Shown here: in pieces, positions 16,641-25,874 of the stretch
Layout of the letters: the number at the start of each line of letters is the position of its first letter
How positions within the stretch are numbered: the stretch's first letter is position 1
Made by a program: the position numbers and the translations under genes
Assembly (NCBI GenBank): GCA_002027195.1
Contig: MWJO01000013.1
Coordinates: 1 to 64,000 of the forward strand
Direction of reading: 5' to 3'
Length of the DNA stretch: 64,000 bases
Origin: Streptomyces sp. GKU 895
GTDB lineage: Bacteria; Actinomycetota; Actinomycetes; Streptomycetales; Streptomycetaceae
The notes under the pieces: generated by a model
Told to the model about the DNA's origin: nothing
The model's input: the letters and a program-made list of their open reading frames with translations, nothing else
The model's database searches: none

Positions 16641-18170
16641 ATGTCCCGTCTGCGTTCCAGACGTCGGCTCGCCCTTGCCGTACCTGTCGTGCTCTCACTG
16701 ACCGCCTCGCTCGGCTTCCTGCCGGCGGCCGCGTCGGCCGCCCCCTACGCGGAGCCCACCGCGCAGACAGCGGACGCACCGAACCTGTCGTACGTCGTCA
16801 ACACCAAGGTGGACCGTTACACGATCGCGTCGGTCAAGAAGGCGATCGCGGCGGCCGGTGGCACGGTCGTCATCACGTACGACAAGATCGGCGTGATCGT
16901 CGTCCACTCGGCCAACCCCGACTTCGGGCCCCAGATACGCAAGGTCCGTGGCGTGCAGTCGGCGGGCGCGACCCGTACCTCGGCGCTGACTCCGGCCGGC
17001 ACCACGGACGAGGGCGCGGTGCAGCTGCTCACCAAGGAGCAGGCCGAGAAGGTCGAGAAGGCCTCGGCCGCCGACGCCGGGAGCGAGCCTCTCGAGGCCG
17101 ACCAGTGGGACCTGCGGGCGATCGGCGCCGACAAGGCCGCGCAGATCAACCCGGGCAGCAAGAAGGTCACCGTCGCCGTGATCGACACCGGCGTCGACGA
17201 CACCCACCCGGACATCGCCCCCAACTTCTCCAAGTCCCAGTCCGCCAACTGCGACGGCGGTGTCCCGGACACCTCCGAGGGCGCCTGGCGGCCGTACACC
17301 GCGGACGACTACCACGGCACCCACGTGGCCGGTGAGATCGCCGCCGCCCGCAACGGCATCGGTGTCGCCGGTGTCGCGCCCGGTGTGAAGGTCGCGGCCA
17401 TCAATGTGACCGACCCGAGCAACGGTCTCTTCTACCCGGAGAGCGTCGTCTGCGCGTTCGTCTTCGCGGCCGACCACGGCGTGGAGATCACGAACAACAG
17501 CTACTACGTTGATCCATGGCTGTACAACTGCCTTGACGACCCCGACCAGCGGGCCATTGTTGATTCGGTCAACCGGGCGTCCCTCTACGCTCAGCACAAG
17601 GGCACGCTCAACCTGGCGTCGGCGGGCAACTCCAACGACGACCTCGACTCCGACGCCCTTGTCGACGACTCCAGCCCCGACGACTCCACGCCGGTCACCC
17701 GCACCGTCGACCCGCACAAGTGCTTCGACGTGCCGACCATGCTGCCGGGTGTCGTCACGGTCAGCGCGACGGGCGTCAACAACCTCAAGTCGTACTACTC
17801 GTCGTACGGTTACGGCGTCGTCGACATCGCGGCGCCGGGCGGCGACCGGCTCTACCAGATCCCGGACACCCCGTCGAAGAACGGCCGCATCCTGTCGACG
17901 CTGCCGAACAACTCGTACGGCTTCCTCCAGGGCACCTCGATGGCGTCCCCGCACGCCGCGGGTGTCGCCGCGCTGCTGAAGTCGACGCATCCGTGGGCGA
18001 GCCCGGCGCAGCTCCAGGCGCTGCTGAAGGCGCAGGCGGACAACCCCGGTTGCCCGGCCTCCTACGACCAGGACGGCGACGGCACCCAGGACGCGACCTG
18101 TGTGGGCGGCAAGCGGGTCAACGGGTTCTACGGCTTCGGCATCGTGAACGCGCTGCGCGCGGTCAAGTAA
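16641..18170 (+). CDS. Secreted S8 family serine peptidase (subtilase)
   Basis: The 509-residue protein has a Sec signal peptide with Arg-rich n-region (MSRLRSRRRLALAV...ASAAP), a propeptide (about 45-145, YVVNTKVDRYTIASVKKAI), and a subtilisin catalytic domain. The triad is visible as D in VIDTGVDDTHPDI, H in YHGTHVAGEIA and S in GTSMASPHAAGVAAL; the oxyanion Asn is in LASAGNSND. A C-terminal DQDGDGTQDATC segment could bind calcium. The enzyme should be exported and self-processed. A 5' UTR inverted repeat (16585-16591 with 16604-16610) precedes the gene. A strong hairpin follows. Confidence 0.93.
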   Translation: MSRLRSRRRLALAVPVVLSLTASLGFLPAAASAAPYAEPTAQTADAPNLSYVVNTKVDRYTIASVKKAIAAAGGTVVITYDKIGVIVVHSANPDFGPQIRKVRGVQSAGATRTSALTPAGTTDEGAVQLLTKEQAEKVEKASAADAGSEPLEADQWDLRAIGADKAAQINPGSKKVTVAVIDTGVDDTHPDIAPNFSKSQSANCDGGVPDTSEGAWRPYTADDYHGTHVAGEIAAARNGIGVAGVAPGVKVAAINVTDPSNGLFYPESVVCAFVFAADHGVEITNNSYYVDPWLYNCLDDPDQRAIVDSVNRASLYAQHKGTLNLASAGNSNDDLDSDALVDDSSPDDSTPVTRTVDPHKCFDVPTMLPGVVTVSATGVNNLKSYYSSYGYGVVDIAAPGGDRLYQIPDTPSKNGRILSTLPNNSYGFLQGTSMASPHAAGVAALLKSTHPWASPAQLQALLKAQADNPGCPASYDQDGDGTQDATCVGGKRVNGFYGFGIVNALRAVK

Positions 18171-18178
18171 CCCGAACC

Positions 18179-18210
18179 GGGCGGCGCGGCCTCGACAGGC
18201 TGCGCCGCCC
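18179..18210 (+). terminator. Terminator of the subtilase gene
   Basis: GGGCGGCGC-G-GCCT pairs with AGGC-T-GCGCCGCCC (18179-18192 with 18197-18210), one mismatch and a CGAC loop, 9 bp after the stop codon. Confidence 0.8.
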
Positions 18211-18330
18211 AGTACGTCCCGCACTGTCGCCGTCACTGCTGCTGCTCGTCGTACACGCCACGGCCGCCATCAGCAGCGGCAGACCTGCGGATCGCCCGCA
18301 CCATCTCATCGACGCCTCCCTCGGAACTGA

Positions 18331-18600
18331 CTAGTAGATGCTGCGCAGCGCCAGGATTTCGCCCTTGCCGAGGGGCCTGGCGATCGTCTTGCACCTCAAC
18401 GAATCCGTGTACATGGTGAGGTTCTCGTGCCCCGCCCCGACATGACCGAGCCCGAAGCCGTGTCCGGCCTCGTGCGTACCGACGGAGCGGGCATCGAAGA
18501 ACCGGTTCGCGCAACTGCTGGTCGGCTTGTTCGTGAAGTCCTTGTCATACGTGTTGAGCTCACCATGACTCGCCGGGACCGGCTCGTAGGCTGATCTCGG
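18331..18600 (-). pseudogene. Remnant of a matrixin-type zinc metalloprotease
   Basis: Read on the minus strand to a TAG at 18331-18333, the frame encodes SAYEPVPASHGELNTYDKDF, a cysteine segment SSCANRFFDARS, the metzincin zinc motif HEAGHGFGLGH, a Met-turn-like LTMYTDSLRC and a tail ending ALRSIY. This is the C-terminal catalytic part of a secreted matrixin/snapalysin-like protease. No signal peptide, propeptide or start codon is present in frame; upstream the sequence runs into the CoA-transferase gene. I read it as a decayed 3' fragment, not an expressed enzyme. Confidence 0.7.
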
Positions 18601-18631
18601 ATTGATTGAATCAATACTGCATAGTGAAGTC

Positions 18632-19990
18632 GTGACTGACGTGGTGCGCGAGGGGGGCGCTTCAGGCGCGGCTTCCCGTCCGGGAGTTGGCGCGGGCCTG
18701 CGTCGACGCGTGTGCGCGGGCCGCCGCCGAGCTGGGGGCGCGGCGGGCCGGGCTCGACGCGGTGCCGGATGTGTGGGTGGACGACGGGGCCGTCGCCACG
18801 GCGTTCACGAGTGAGCGGCATCTGTTGATCAATGGTCGGGCGCCGGTCAACTTCGCGCCCTTGTCGAGGTTCTGGCGGACCGCCGACGGGTGGGTGCGCA
18901 CCCACGCCAACTACCCGCACCATCGCGAGCGGCTGCTCAGGGTGATGGGACCCGCCGACTCACTGGAGGCGGCGTTCGCCGAGCGGTCCGCTCTGGAGGT
19001 CGAGGACGCCGTGTACGCGGCCGGCGGGCTCGCCGTCGCCCTGCGGACGCCCGAGGAGTGGGCGGCGCACGAGCAGGCCGTGGAGCTGGCGAAGCGGCCT
19101 CTTGTGGAACGGGAACGGCTCGACTCCGCCCTCGCGCGCGTGCTCGCGCCGATCGGCGGCACTCCCCTGCTGCCCGCCGCCGGACTGCGGGTCCTGGACC
19201 TGACCCGGGTCATCGCGGGACCGGTCGCCACGCGCACGCTCGCCCTGCTGGGCGCGGACGTGCTGCGGATCGATCCGCCCCGGATGCCCGAGCTCCCGGA
19301 CCAGCACGCCGACACGGGTTTCGGGAAGAGGTCCGCGACGCTGGACCTGGCGGCCGACCGGGGTGCCTTCGAAGAGTTGCTGGCGCTGGCCGACGTGGTC
19401 GTCACCGGGTACCGGCCGGGTGCGCTGGACCGGTTCGGGCTGTCGGCGGAGGCGCTGGCCGAGCGGCGGCCCGGGATCGTCGTGGCGCAGTTGTCGGCGT
19501 GGGGCGCGTACGGGCCGTGGAGCGAGCGGCGGGGCTTCGACAGCCTGGTACAGGTGGCGACCGGGATCGCGGTGGTCGAGGGGTCGCCGGAGCGGCCCGG
19601 CGCGCTGCCTGCGCAGGCGCTCGACCACGGGACGGGGTATCTGCTGGCGGCGGAGGTGCTGCGGGCGGTGCGCGAGCAGTCGTACGACGGCGGCAGCCGG
19701 TGCGTGCGGCTGGCGCTGGCCCGGACGGCGCGGTGGCTGATGGAAGGGGTCCCGGACGGGTCGGCCGGATGGGTCCGGGGGCTCGGCGTGACCGGGGCGG
19801 CCGAGCGGGAAGAGGCGGCCGGGCAGGGCGCTCCGGCCTCCTACGACAGCCCGGACGCCTGCCTCGCCGAGACCGACAGCGGCATCGGGCGGCTGCGGTA
19901 CGCCCGTCGCCGGTGTCCTTCGCCGGCGGGCCGGTCGACTGGGCGCGGCCGCCGGGGCCCTGGGGCGCCGATCCCGCGCGGTGGGCGTGA
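18632..19990 (+). CDS. CaiB/BaiF CoA-transferase family protein, frame interrupted
   Basis: Coding sequence for a family III CoA-transferase of about 450 residues. The conserved start of the CoA-binding domain is LRVLDLTRVIAGPVATRTLA followed by ALLGADVLRIDPP. Two breaks occur: a six-G run at 18652-18657 (five G joins VTDVVREGALQARLP to VRELARACVDAC) and a one-base loss near 19905 (joining RLRYA to RSPVSFAGGPVDWARPPG). The GTG at 18632 is the likely start. Both breaks look like sequencing error, so the intact enzyme may transfer CoA between carboxylates; the substrate is unknown. It overlaps the 5' edge of the protease remnant. Confidence 0.75.
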
Positions 19991-20090
19991 GCGGCGGTCG
20001 GCCGGAAAACGTACCTCTGGGCGGAATGGCGTAACGCCCGTTGTTTTTCTGGACTTGCCCTGTTCTGCGACGGCTGGTGAACATCTTGAG

Positions 20091-21099
20091 GTGACCTTGA
20101 TAAGACCCAGCACCGGGGCGCCGGACGCCGGCGAACCGCTGCCGCGCCGGTCCGGCACCGCCCGTGCCGTCGCCGTCCTCGTCCTGGTGGCCCTCGGGGC
20201 CCTGATACCCCTGCTCGGTCCGTCCGCCGCGCTGCACGGCACCGGGGAGGCAGCGCCACCCGGTGACGGTGGCATCGCGCTGCTGCGGACGGTGCTGTTC
20301 GCCGGGCTGTGCGTTCCGGTGGGCGAGCTGTTCGTGAAGCGGCTGGCCCGCGCGGTGCCCGACGCGCCGAAGGCCATGCCGCGTAGTTGGGCCGTGTACG
20401 CCGCGGGTGCCGGTTTCGTGGCCGCCCTGGGGCTGGCCTCGGTGGTGGCGACCGGGAACCTCGTGCCGCACAGCCTCGCCGAGATCGACGTGGGCGGCCT
20501 GTACGACTCCCGGGACGGCAAGCTCGCGCTCGTCGAGGTCAACGCGTTCCTCGTGGCGGGGCTGTGCGCCCGGTCGGCCCGCCCCGCCTCCCAGGTCTGG
20601 CCGCTGGCCGCGGTCGTGGTCGCGGAGGCGCTCCGGGCCCATCCACCGACCGAGCACGAGCCGCTGGTCGGGTCGGGGCTGACCCTCGTTCATCTGACCT
20701 GTGCGGCGCTGTGGGTGGGCGGACTGCTGTGCGCGCTGCGGAGCGCTCCGGGGTGGGGGCGTCGGAGGCGGGCTCGGCCCTGCTGGGGCTCTACGCGCGC
20801 GTGGCCGCCGTTCTGCTGGCCGCGATCACGGCGACCGGGCTGTGGAGCACCCTGCGCCGGATGCCGCCGGAGACGGTCCTCGACCAGCTGACGTCGACCG
20901 CGTACGGGCGCGTGCTGCTCGCCAAGGTGCTGCTGGTGGCCGCGGTCGCCGGGCTCGCCCTGTGGGCGCGGCTCCGGCTGCGCCGGGCGCCCGACCCGCT
21001 GACCGCCTGCTCCCCCGCGCGGCGGAGGTCGCCCTGCTGGGCATGGTGGTCGTGGTGTCGGGGCTGCTGACGGCGCTGCCGTTGCCGATCCGCTGGTGA
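20091..21099 (+). CDS. CopD-like copper-resistance membrane protein, frame interrupted
   Basis: The rejoined product of about 335 residues has eight or so hydrophobic helices. The C-terminal half carries the CopD pattern: HLTCAALWVGGLLCAL, LLGLYARVAAVLLAAITATGLWS, LTSTAYGRVLLAKVLLVAAV and ALLGMVVVVSGLLTALPL. CopD-type proteins sit in the inner membrane and are linked to copper uptake or tolerance. Two breaks, near 20750 (GGGGTGGGGG) and near 21015, are needed to join the parts. Homologues often have a CopC half or a YcnI neighbour; neither is seen here. The GTG at 20091 is the likely start. Confidence 0.7.
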
Positions 21100-21114
21100 G
21101 CCTGGTGAGTCTGG

Positions 21115-21198
21115 TGAGCCTCGGGTCCGCGCGACGGTCTTCAGGCCGCGCCTGAGCCTCGGGTCCGCGCGACGGTCTTCAGGCCGCGCCTGAGCCTC
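21115..21198. repeat. 38-bp perfect tandem duplication
   Basis: A 38-bp unit (21115-21152) is repeated exactly at 21153-21190, and its first 8 bases recur at 21191-21198. It fills the gap between the convergent CopD-like and alcohol-dehydrogenase genes. Either a recent duplication or an assembly duplication would explain it. Confidence 0.85.
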
Positions 21199-22227
21199 AG
21201 CCGGTGACCAGGACCTTCAGCGCCGTGCGCTCGTCCATCGCCTTGTAGCCGTCCGGGACGCCCTCCATGCCGACGGTCAGGTCGAAGACGGGCGACGGGT
21301 CGATGCTGCCGTCCAGGATGTCGGGCAGCAGCTCCGGGATGTACGCGCGGACCGGGGCGACGCCGCCGCGCAGGGCGATGTTCCGGTCGAACATGACGCC
21401 GAGGTCGAGCCCGGTGCCGCTGCCGTGCGGGACGCCGACCAGCCGACGGTGCCGCCGTCGCGGGCGATGCCGACCGCCGTGCGCATGGACTGCTCGGTGC
21501 CGACGGCCTCGACGACGGCGTGCGCGCCCTGGCCGCCGGTCAGTTCGCGGACGGCCTCGACCGCCGCGTCGCCGCGCTCGGCGACGACGTCGGTGGCGCC
21601 GAAGCGGCGATGTCGGTGCGGGCCCGTGGCGGCCCAGCGCGATGATCCGCTCGGCGCCCAGCGCTTGGCGGCGAGACCGCGCACAGGCCGACGGCGCCGT
21701 CACCACGACGGCGACCGTGGCACCCGCGCGGGCGCGCCGAGGGCGGCGTGGTGGCCGGTGCCCAGGACGTCGGAGAGGGTCAGCAGGCCGGACAGCAGGT
21801 GGTCGTCGGAGGCCGCCTCCTTGGGCAGCTGCACGAGGGTGCCGTCGGCGAAGGGCACGCGCACGGCCTCGCCCTGGCCGCCGTCGTAGCCGACGGAGCC
21901 CCAGAAGCCGCCGTGCTCGCACGAGGTGTTCAGGCCCTCGCGGCAGTAGTCGCAGACGCCGTCGGACCACATGAAGGGCGCGACGACCAGGTCTCCGCGC
22001 CGTACGGTGCCCACCTCGGAGCCCGTCTCCTCGACGATGCCGAGGAACTCGTGCCCGATGCGCTGCCCCGGCTGTCGGGCGGCCTGCCCGCGGTACGCCC
22101 ACAGGTCGCTGCCGCAGATGCAGGCGCGCAGCACGCGCACCACGGCGTCGGTGGGCAGCTGCACGACCGGGTCGGGCACGTCCTCCACGCGCATGTCGAA
22201 GGGGGCGTGGATGGTGGTGGCGCGCAT
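21197..22227 (-). CDS. Zinc-dependent alcohol dehydrogenase family protein, multiply interrupted
   Basis: The N-terminal third is intact from the ATG at 22227: ACICGSDLWAYRG (catalytic Cys), GHEFLGIVEE (GHE motif), and the structural-zinc cysteines CDYCREGLNTSC. The nucleotide-binding region is broken by at least four indels (about 21730, 21700, 21660-21615 and 21435); pieces such as LGAERIIALG, FGATDVVAERG, GGQGAHAVVEAVG and LDLGVMFDRNIALRGG appear in successive frames. The last 75 residues are again in one frame. Joined, it would be a normal MDR dehydrogenase of about 345 residues. The clustering of breaks may mean a very poor consensus here or true decay. Confidence 0.7.
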
Positions 22228-22263
22228 GGCGAGGGTCCTTCTCGTCTGGGGCGGTACGTGCGC

Positions 22264-22935
22264 TCAGGGGGTGGTCGAGCGCACTTCACCGTACGCCGCC
22301 CCGGGCAGCCGTCGCTCGCCGAGGGCGCCGGTGACCAGCAGGTACTGGGCGGCGACATAGGTGAGCATGATCCACAGGTCGGGGCGCGGCAGCTGGTCCC
22401 AGTCGGCGACACCGCTCGCGATGAGCGTGTCGGAGACGACGAAGAGCACACCGCCGATCCCGGCCACGCGGCCCATGCGGGCGGCGGCGAGGTACGCCAT
22501 GGCGGTGAGCAGGACGCTGTAGCCGGCGACGGGGACGCGGAGGTCGGCGGGGAGGTCCGGCCAGAGGGACTGGATCGTGGTGGACAGCACGACGACGTAG
22601 ATGACGGCGAGGAGGCCGCCCCGCGCGCGTACGGTCGCGATGTCCGTGCCGTACTTCTGGAACAGCACGATGTAGCAGACGTGTCCGGCGGCGAACGAGG
22701 CCATCCCTGCGAGGAAGGCCGGGTCGGCGTCGAAGAGGAGCAGGACGTCGCCACCCCAGCCGCAGAGCAGGGCGGCGGTCAGGAGGCGAGGGGCGCCCCT
22801 GGACGCCGCGTACGCGGCCAGCAGCGGCATCAGGAGCGGCTTGGCGACCATGTGCCCGATGTCCCACCCGGCGGCCAGCGAGGCGAGGTCCACGGCGGCG
22901 GCGAGGGCGAAGGCCCTGAGGAGGAGGCGTGTCAC
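22264..22935 (-). CDS. Lysoplasmalogenase (YhhN/TMEM86 family)
   Basis: The 223-residue protein has eight predicted transmembrane helices in the YhhN pattern, with AKPLLMPLLAAY, GDVLLLFD, FAAGHVCYIVLF and FVVSDTLIA carrying the conserved polar residues (K, D, H, D). TMEM86B hydrolyses the vinyl-ether bond of lysoplasmalogens; bacterial members are assigned by homology. The GTG at 22935 overlaps the stop of the sterol-desaturase-type gene (GTGA), so the two are translationally coupled. The pairing suggests ether-lipid breakdown, but this is inferred. Confidence 0.82.
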   Translation of the reverse strand: MTRLLLRAFALAAAVDLASLAAGWDIGHMVAKPLLMPLLAAYAASRGAPRLLTAALLCGWGGDVLLLFDADPAFLAGMASFAAGHVCYIVLFQKYGTDIATVRARGGLLAVIYVVVLSTTIQSLWPDLPADLRVPVAGYSVLLTAMAYLAAARMGRVAGIGGVLFVVSDTLIASGVADWDQLPRPDLWIMLTYVAAQYLLVTGALGERRLPGAAYGEVRSTTP

Positions 22936-23798
22936 GCGGCGATGATCTCCTTGGCCGGCTCCGCAGCGGTAGCGGGTTTCCAACCCGGGCCCCGGAAGAG
23001 GACCCCCACGCGATCACGCCACCTTCGAGCGGCCTTGATGTCCTTGGCGATCGACATGTACTCGTGGGTGGCCACCTTGATCGGGTTGAACGTGTTGATG
23101 TTCTTGGTCAACCCGTAGACGGGCCGGTCGGTCTCGGCGACGAACGAGCCGAAGAGCCGGTCCCACACGATGAGGATGCCGCCGAAGTTGCGGTCCAGGT
23201 AGCCGCCCTGCGAGGCGTGGTGGACCCGGTGGTGGGAGGGCGTGTTGAGGACGAACTCGAACCAGCGGGGCATCTTGTCGATGCGCTCGGTGTGGATCCA
23301 GAACTGGTAGACGAGGTTCGCCGAGGAGCAGAACGCGAGGGCGGCCGGGTGCACACCGGCGGCGATGAGCGGCACGTAAAACGGCCAGACGGTCAGCGAG
23401 GTCCAGGGCTGCCGCAGCGCGGTGGTGAGGTTGAACTTCTCGCTGGAGTGGTGGACGACGTGGCAGGCCCACAGGATGCGGATGACGTGGTGGCCGCGGT
23501 GGGACCAGTAGTAGAAGAAGTCCTGCGCGAGCAGCATCAGCGGGACGGTCCACCACAGCACGGGGACGCGCAGGGGCGTGAGTTCGTAGACCGCGGTGTA
23601 GACCGCGACGATCGGGATCTTCCACAGGAAGTCGAAGACGAGGCTTCCCAGGCCCATGCCGACGCTGGTGGCGGCGTCCTTCGTCTCGTATCCGGCGGCA
23701 TCCTCGTCGGGGTGGATGCGGACGCTGATCATCTCGACCACGGTGAGCAGCACGAAAGCGGGTATCGACCACAGCACGACATCGGGCAGGTTCGGCAT
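22932..23798 (-). CDS. Sterol desaturase/fatty acid hydroxylase superfamily protein (AGMO-like)
   Basis: The 288-residue membrane protein carries the di-iron histidine boxes HRGHH (near residue 98), HVVHHSSEKFN (near 111) and HRVHHASQGGYLDRNFGG (near 192), with hydrophobic helices before and between them. The last motif with YLDRNFGG and IVWDRLFGSF is shared with the alkylglycerol-monooxygenase-like branch of the fatty acid hydroxylase family. It is the first gene of a two-gene operon with a lysoplasmalogenase. An O2-dependent hydroxylation of a lipid ether or alkyl chain is likely; the exact substrate is not known. Confidence 0.85.
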   Translation of the reverse strand: MPNLPDVVLWSIPAFVLLTVVEMISVRIHPDEDAAGYETKDAATSVGMGLGSLVFDFLWKIPIVAVYTAVYELTPLRVPVLWWTVPLMLLAQDFFYYWSHRGHHVIRILWACHVVHHSSEKFNLTTALRQPWTSLTVWPFYVPLIAAGVHPAALAFCSSANLVYQFWIHTERIDKMPRWFEFVLNTPSHHRVHHASQGGYLDRNFGGILIVWDRLFGSFVAETDRPVYGLTKNINTFNPIKVATHEYMSIAKDIKAARRWRDRVGVLFRGPGWKPATAAEPAKEIIAA

Positions 23799-23846
23799 GC
23801 TCGCACCGTAGAACCGCTGGTGGGCCGCGACTAGACGTTGTTACTC

Positions 23847-23878
23847 ACAAGTATTACCGGCGGTACGCGCTTACTTGT
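23847..23878. promoter_or_regulatory. Inverted repeat in the promoter region of the hydroxylase operon
   Basis: ACAAGTA at 23847-23853 and TACTTGT at 23872-23878 form a 7-bp inverted repeat, with an inner TACC/GGTA pair. The block is AT-rich relative to its surroundings and lies 49 bp upstream of the hydroxylase start. It may be an operator or a hairpin. Confidence 0.4.
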
Positions 23879-23911
23879 TGGTGATCTCCGCCAAAGTCTG
23901 CACGCGCGGTT

Positions 23912-24622
23912 TCAGACTCCGGCCGCCCCCAGCAGTGCCCCCGCGGCGTAGGTGACGCCCATGGCCAGCGCGCCGCCCGCCACGTTCCGCAGCATCGCCC
24001 TGCCCGGGTCGGCCGCGCCGAGGCGGGCGCTGCTCCAGCCGGTGAGGACGAGGGCGGCGAGGACGGAGACCACGGTGACCGCGAGGCGCCAGCCGGCCGG
24101 GGGCAGGACCATCGCCAGGAGCGGGAGCAGGGCGCCCGCCGTGAACGCCAGGAAGCTCGCCCAGGCGGCGTGCCAGGGGTTGGTCAGCTGGTCGGGGTCG
24201 ATGCCCAGCTCCACGCGCGCGTGGGCGCGCAGGGCGTCCCGCGCGGTGAGCTGCTCGGCGGCCTCGCGGGCCACCTCCCGGGACAGCCCCCGTTCCTCCA
24301 GCAGCCCGGTGAGCTCCTCCAGCTCAGCCTCCGGCTGCTCACGCAGCTCCCGCTTCTCCAGCGCCAGGGCCGCCTTCTCCGAGTCGCGCTGGGTGGAGAC
24401 GGAGACGTACTCGCCGGCCGCCATGGACATCGACCCGGCGAGCAGTCCGGCCAGGCCCGCCGTCAGCAGGGCGGAGCGGTCGTCGGTGGCGCCGGCCACA
24501 CCGACGACGAGGCCCGCGGTGGACACGATGCCGTCGTTGGCGCCGAGGACGGCGGCCCGCAGCCAGTTCAGCCGCTCGCCGAGCGCACCGCCGTGGGTCT
24601 CGTCATGCGTGGGTTCTGTCAC
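23912..24622 (-). CDS. VIT1/CCC1 family iron/manganese transporter
   Basis: The 236-residue protein opens with ERLNWLRAAVLGANDGIVSTAGLV, the hallmark first helix of the VIT family (with metal-channel Asp in ANDG), then GSMSMAAGEYVSVSTQRDSE in helix 2. A cytoplasmic acidic/coiled metal-binding domain (about residues 85-150, KRELREQPEAELEELTGLL) precedes three further helices. Members move Fe2+ or Mn2+ out of the cytosol. The GTG at 24622 is used. It lies on the same strand as, and 25 bp beyond the end of, the amidohydrolase operon, so read-through is possible. Confidence 0.88.
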   Translation of the reverse strand: MTEPTHDETHGGALGERLNWLRAAVLGANDGIVSTAGLVVGVAGATDDRSALLTAGLAGLLAGSMSMAAGEYVSVSTQRDSEKAALALEKRELREQPEAELEELTGLLEERGLSREVAREAAEQLTARDALRAHARVELGIDPDQLTNPWHAAWASFLAFTAGALLPLLAMVLPPAGWRLAVTVVSVLAALVLTGWSSARLGAADPGRAMLRNVAGGALAMGVTYAAGALLGAAGV

Positions 24623-24647
24623 AGACGCGAGGATGGCACCGCGGGTG

Positions 24648-25874
24648 TCACCACACCCGTACCGACGCCCCCTTCGCGAACACCGGGCTCGTCGCGTCCT
24701 TCGGCGGTTCCTCCAGCGGCTCCGCGATCTCCTCCACCGTCGGCCCCGCCTTCGCCGCGATCGGGCCGAGGAGGTCGAGGTCGAAGCCGTACACGCGCGC
24801 GGCGTTGCCGCCGACCATCGCCGCGACCTCGTCGCGGGGCACGCGCGCGTAGGCGTGGCGCAGGCCTTCGCGCGTGTACGGGTAGGTGCCCTCGTCGTGC
24901 GGGTAGTCGCTGCCCCACATGATCTTGTCGACGCCGATCCGGTCCCGCAGCGGCACCTCGTGCGGGCGCATGAAGCTGGCGCCGACGAAGCAGTTGTCGC
25001 GCCAGACCTGTGAGGGCGCGTCGCCCATGCGGGCGGCGAGTCCGGCGCCGAACTTGGACTCCGCGGTGGAGGCCTTCGTCGCCGCCGCGACCAGGCGTCC
25101 GTGGTAGTAGTCCAGCATGTCCAGCACGCCCGGGATCCAGCCCGAACCCTGTTCGGTGAGGACCAGTTTCAGGTCCGGGTGACGGCGGAAGGCGCCGCCG
25201 AAGACGAGGTGCCACAGCGCCCGGTGCGAGAACCAGGTCGTCTCGACCATGAAGACCGCGCGGGCGGCCGGTTCGTCGCCGAGCGGCGGGGACGCCGAGC
25301 CGGCGTGGTGGTTGACGGGGACGCCGAGCTCCGCGCAGACCGCCCAGAGCGGGTCGTACGCCGAGGAGTACAGCTCGGGCAGACCCGAGCCGGGCGGGGT
25401 GCCGGGGAGCAGGACACCGCCCTTGAGGCCCGCTCCGGCGGCCCGCCGGACCTCTTTGACGGCTTCCTCGACGTCGTTGAGGAGGATCTGGAAGACGCCC
25501 GCGCGGCGGCCGGGCGCGGCGGCGCAGAAGTCCGCGAGCCAGCGGTTGTGGGCGCGCAGACCGGCCCAGCGGCGCTCGAAGTCCTCCGCGGTGGGTGCGG
25601 GCGCCATGAGCGAACCCGACGGGAAGAACGGCGGGACCGTGTTCGGGAACACCACCTCGGCGACGATCCCGTCCGCCTCCAGCTCCGCGAGCCGCCGCTC
25701 GGAGTTCCAGTTCCTGTCGGCGGTGTCGGCGAGCAGGTCCTCGTACGGGTTGACGTACGTCGCCGCCCACGCGTCGAACTCGTCGTGGTACCGCTTCTCC
25801 AGGTAGGGCCGGTAGTCGAGGAGGTCGGCGCCCGCGTGGCAGTCGGCCGAGATCACCGTGTAGCGGTCGGTCAT
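24648..25874 (-). CDS. Amidohydrolase family protein (PF04909-type), paralogue A
   Basis: The 408-residue protein begins MTDRYTVISADCHAG and shows the amidohydrolase-2 TIM-barrel landmarks VPVNHHAGSAS, LVLTEQGSGWIP and IMWGSDYPHDEGTYP. The first metal motif is D-x-H (ADCHAG) instead of the H-x-H of ACMSD, a pattern seen in the decarboxylase/hydrolase branch. It is about as long as paralogue B and shares its start and end motifs, so the two arose by tandem duplication. It overlaps paralogue B by 4 bp (ATGA). The reaction is unknown: hydrolysis or non-oxidative decarboxylation of a cyclic or aromatic compound is most likely. Confidence 0.85.
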   Translation of the reverse strand: MTDRYTVISADCHAGADLLDYRPYLEKRYHDEFDAWAATYVNPYEDLLADTADRNWNSERRLAELEADGIVAEVVFPNTVPPFFPSGSLMAPAPTAEDFERRWAGLRAHNRWLADFCAAAPGRRAGVFQILLNDVEEAVKEVRRAAGAGLKGGVLLPGTPPGSGLPELYSSAYDPLWAVCAELGVPVNHHAGSASPPLGDEPAARAVFMVETTWFSHRALWHLVFGGAFRRHPDLKLVLTEQGSGWIPGVLDMLDYYHGRLVAAATKASTAESKFGAGLAARMGDAPSQVWRDNCFVGASFMRPHEVPLRDRIGVDKIMWGSDYPHDEGTYPYTREGLRHAYARVPRDEVAAMVGGNAARVYGFDLDLLGPIAAKAGPTVEEIAEPLEEPPKDATSPVFAKGASVRVW

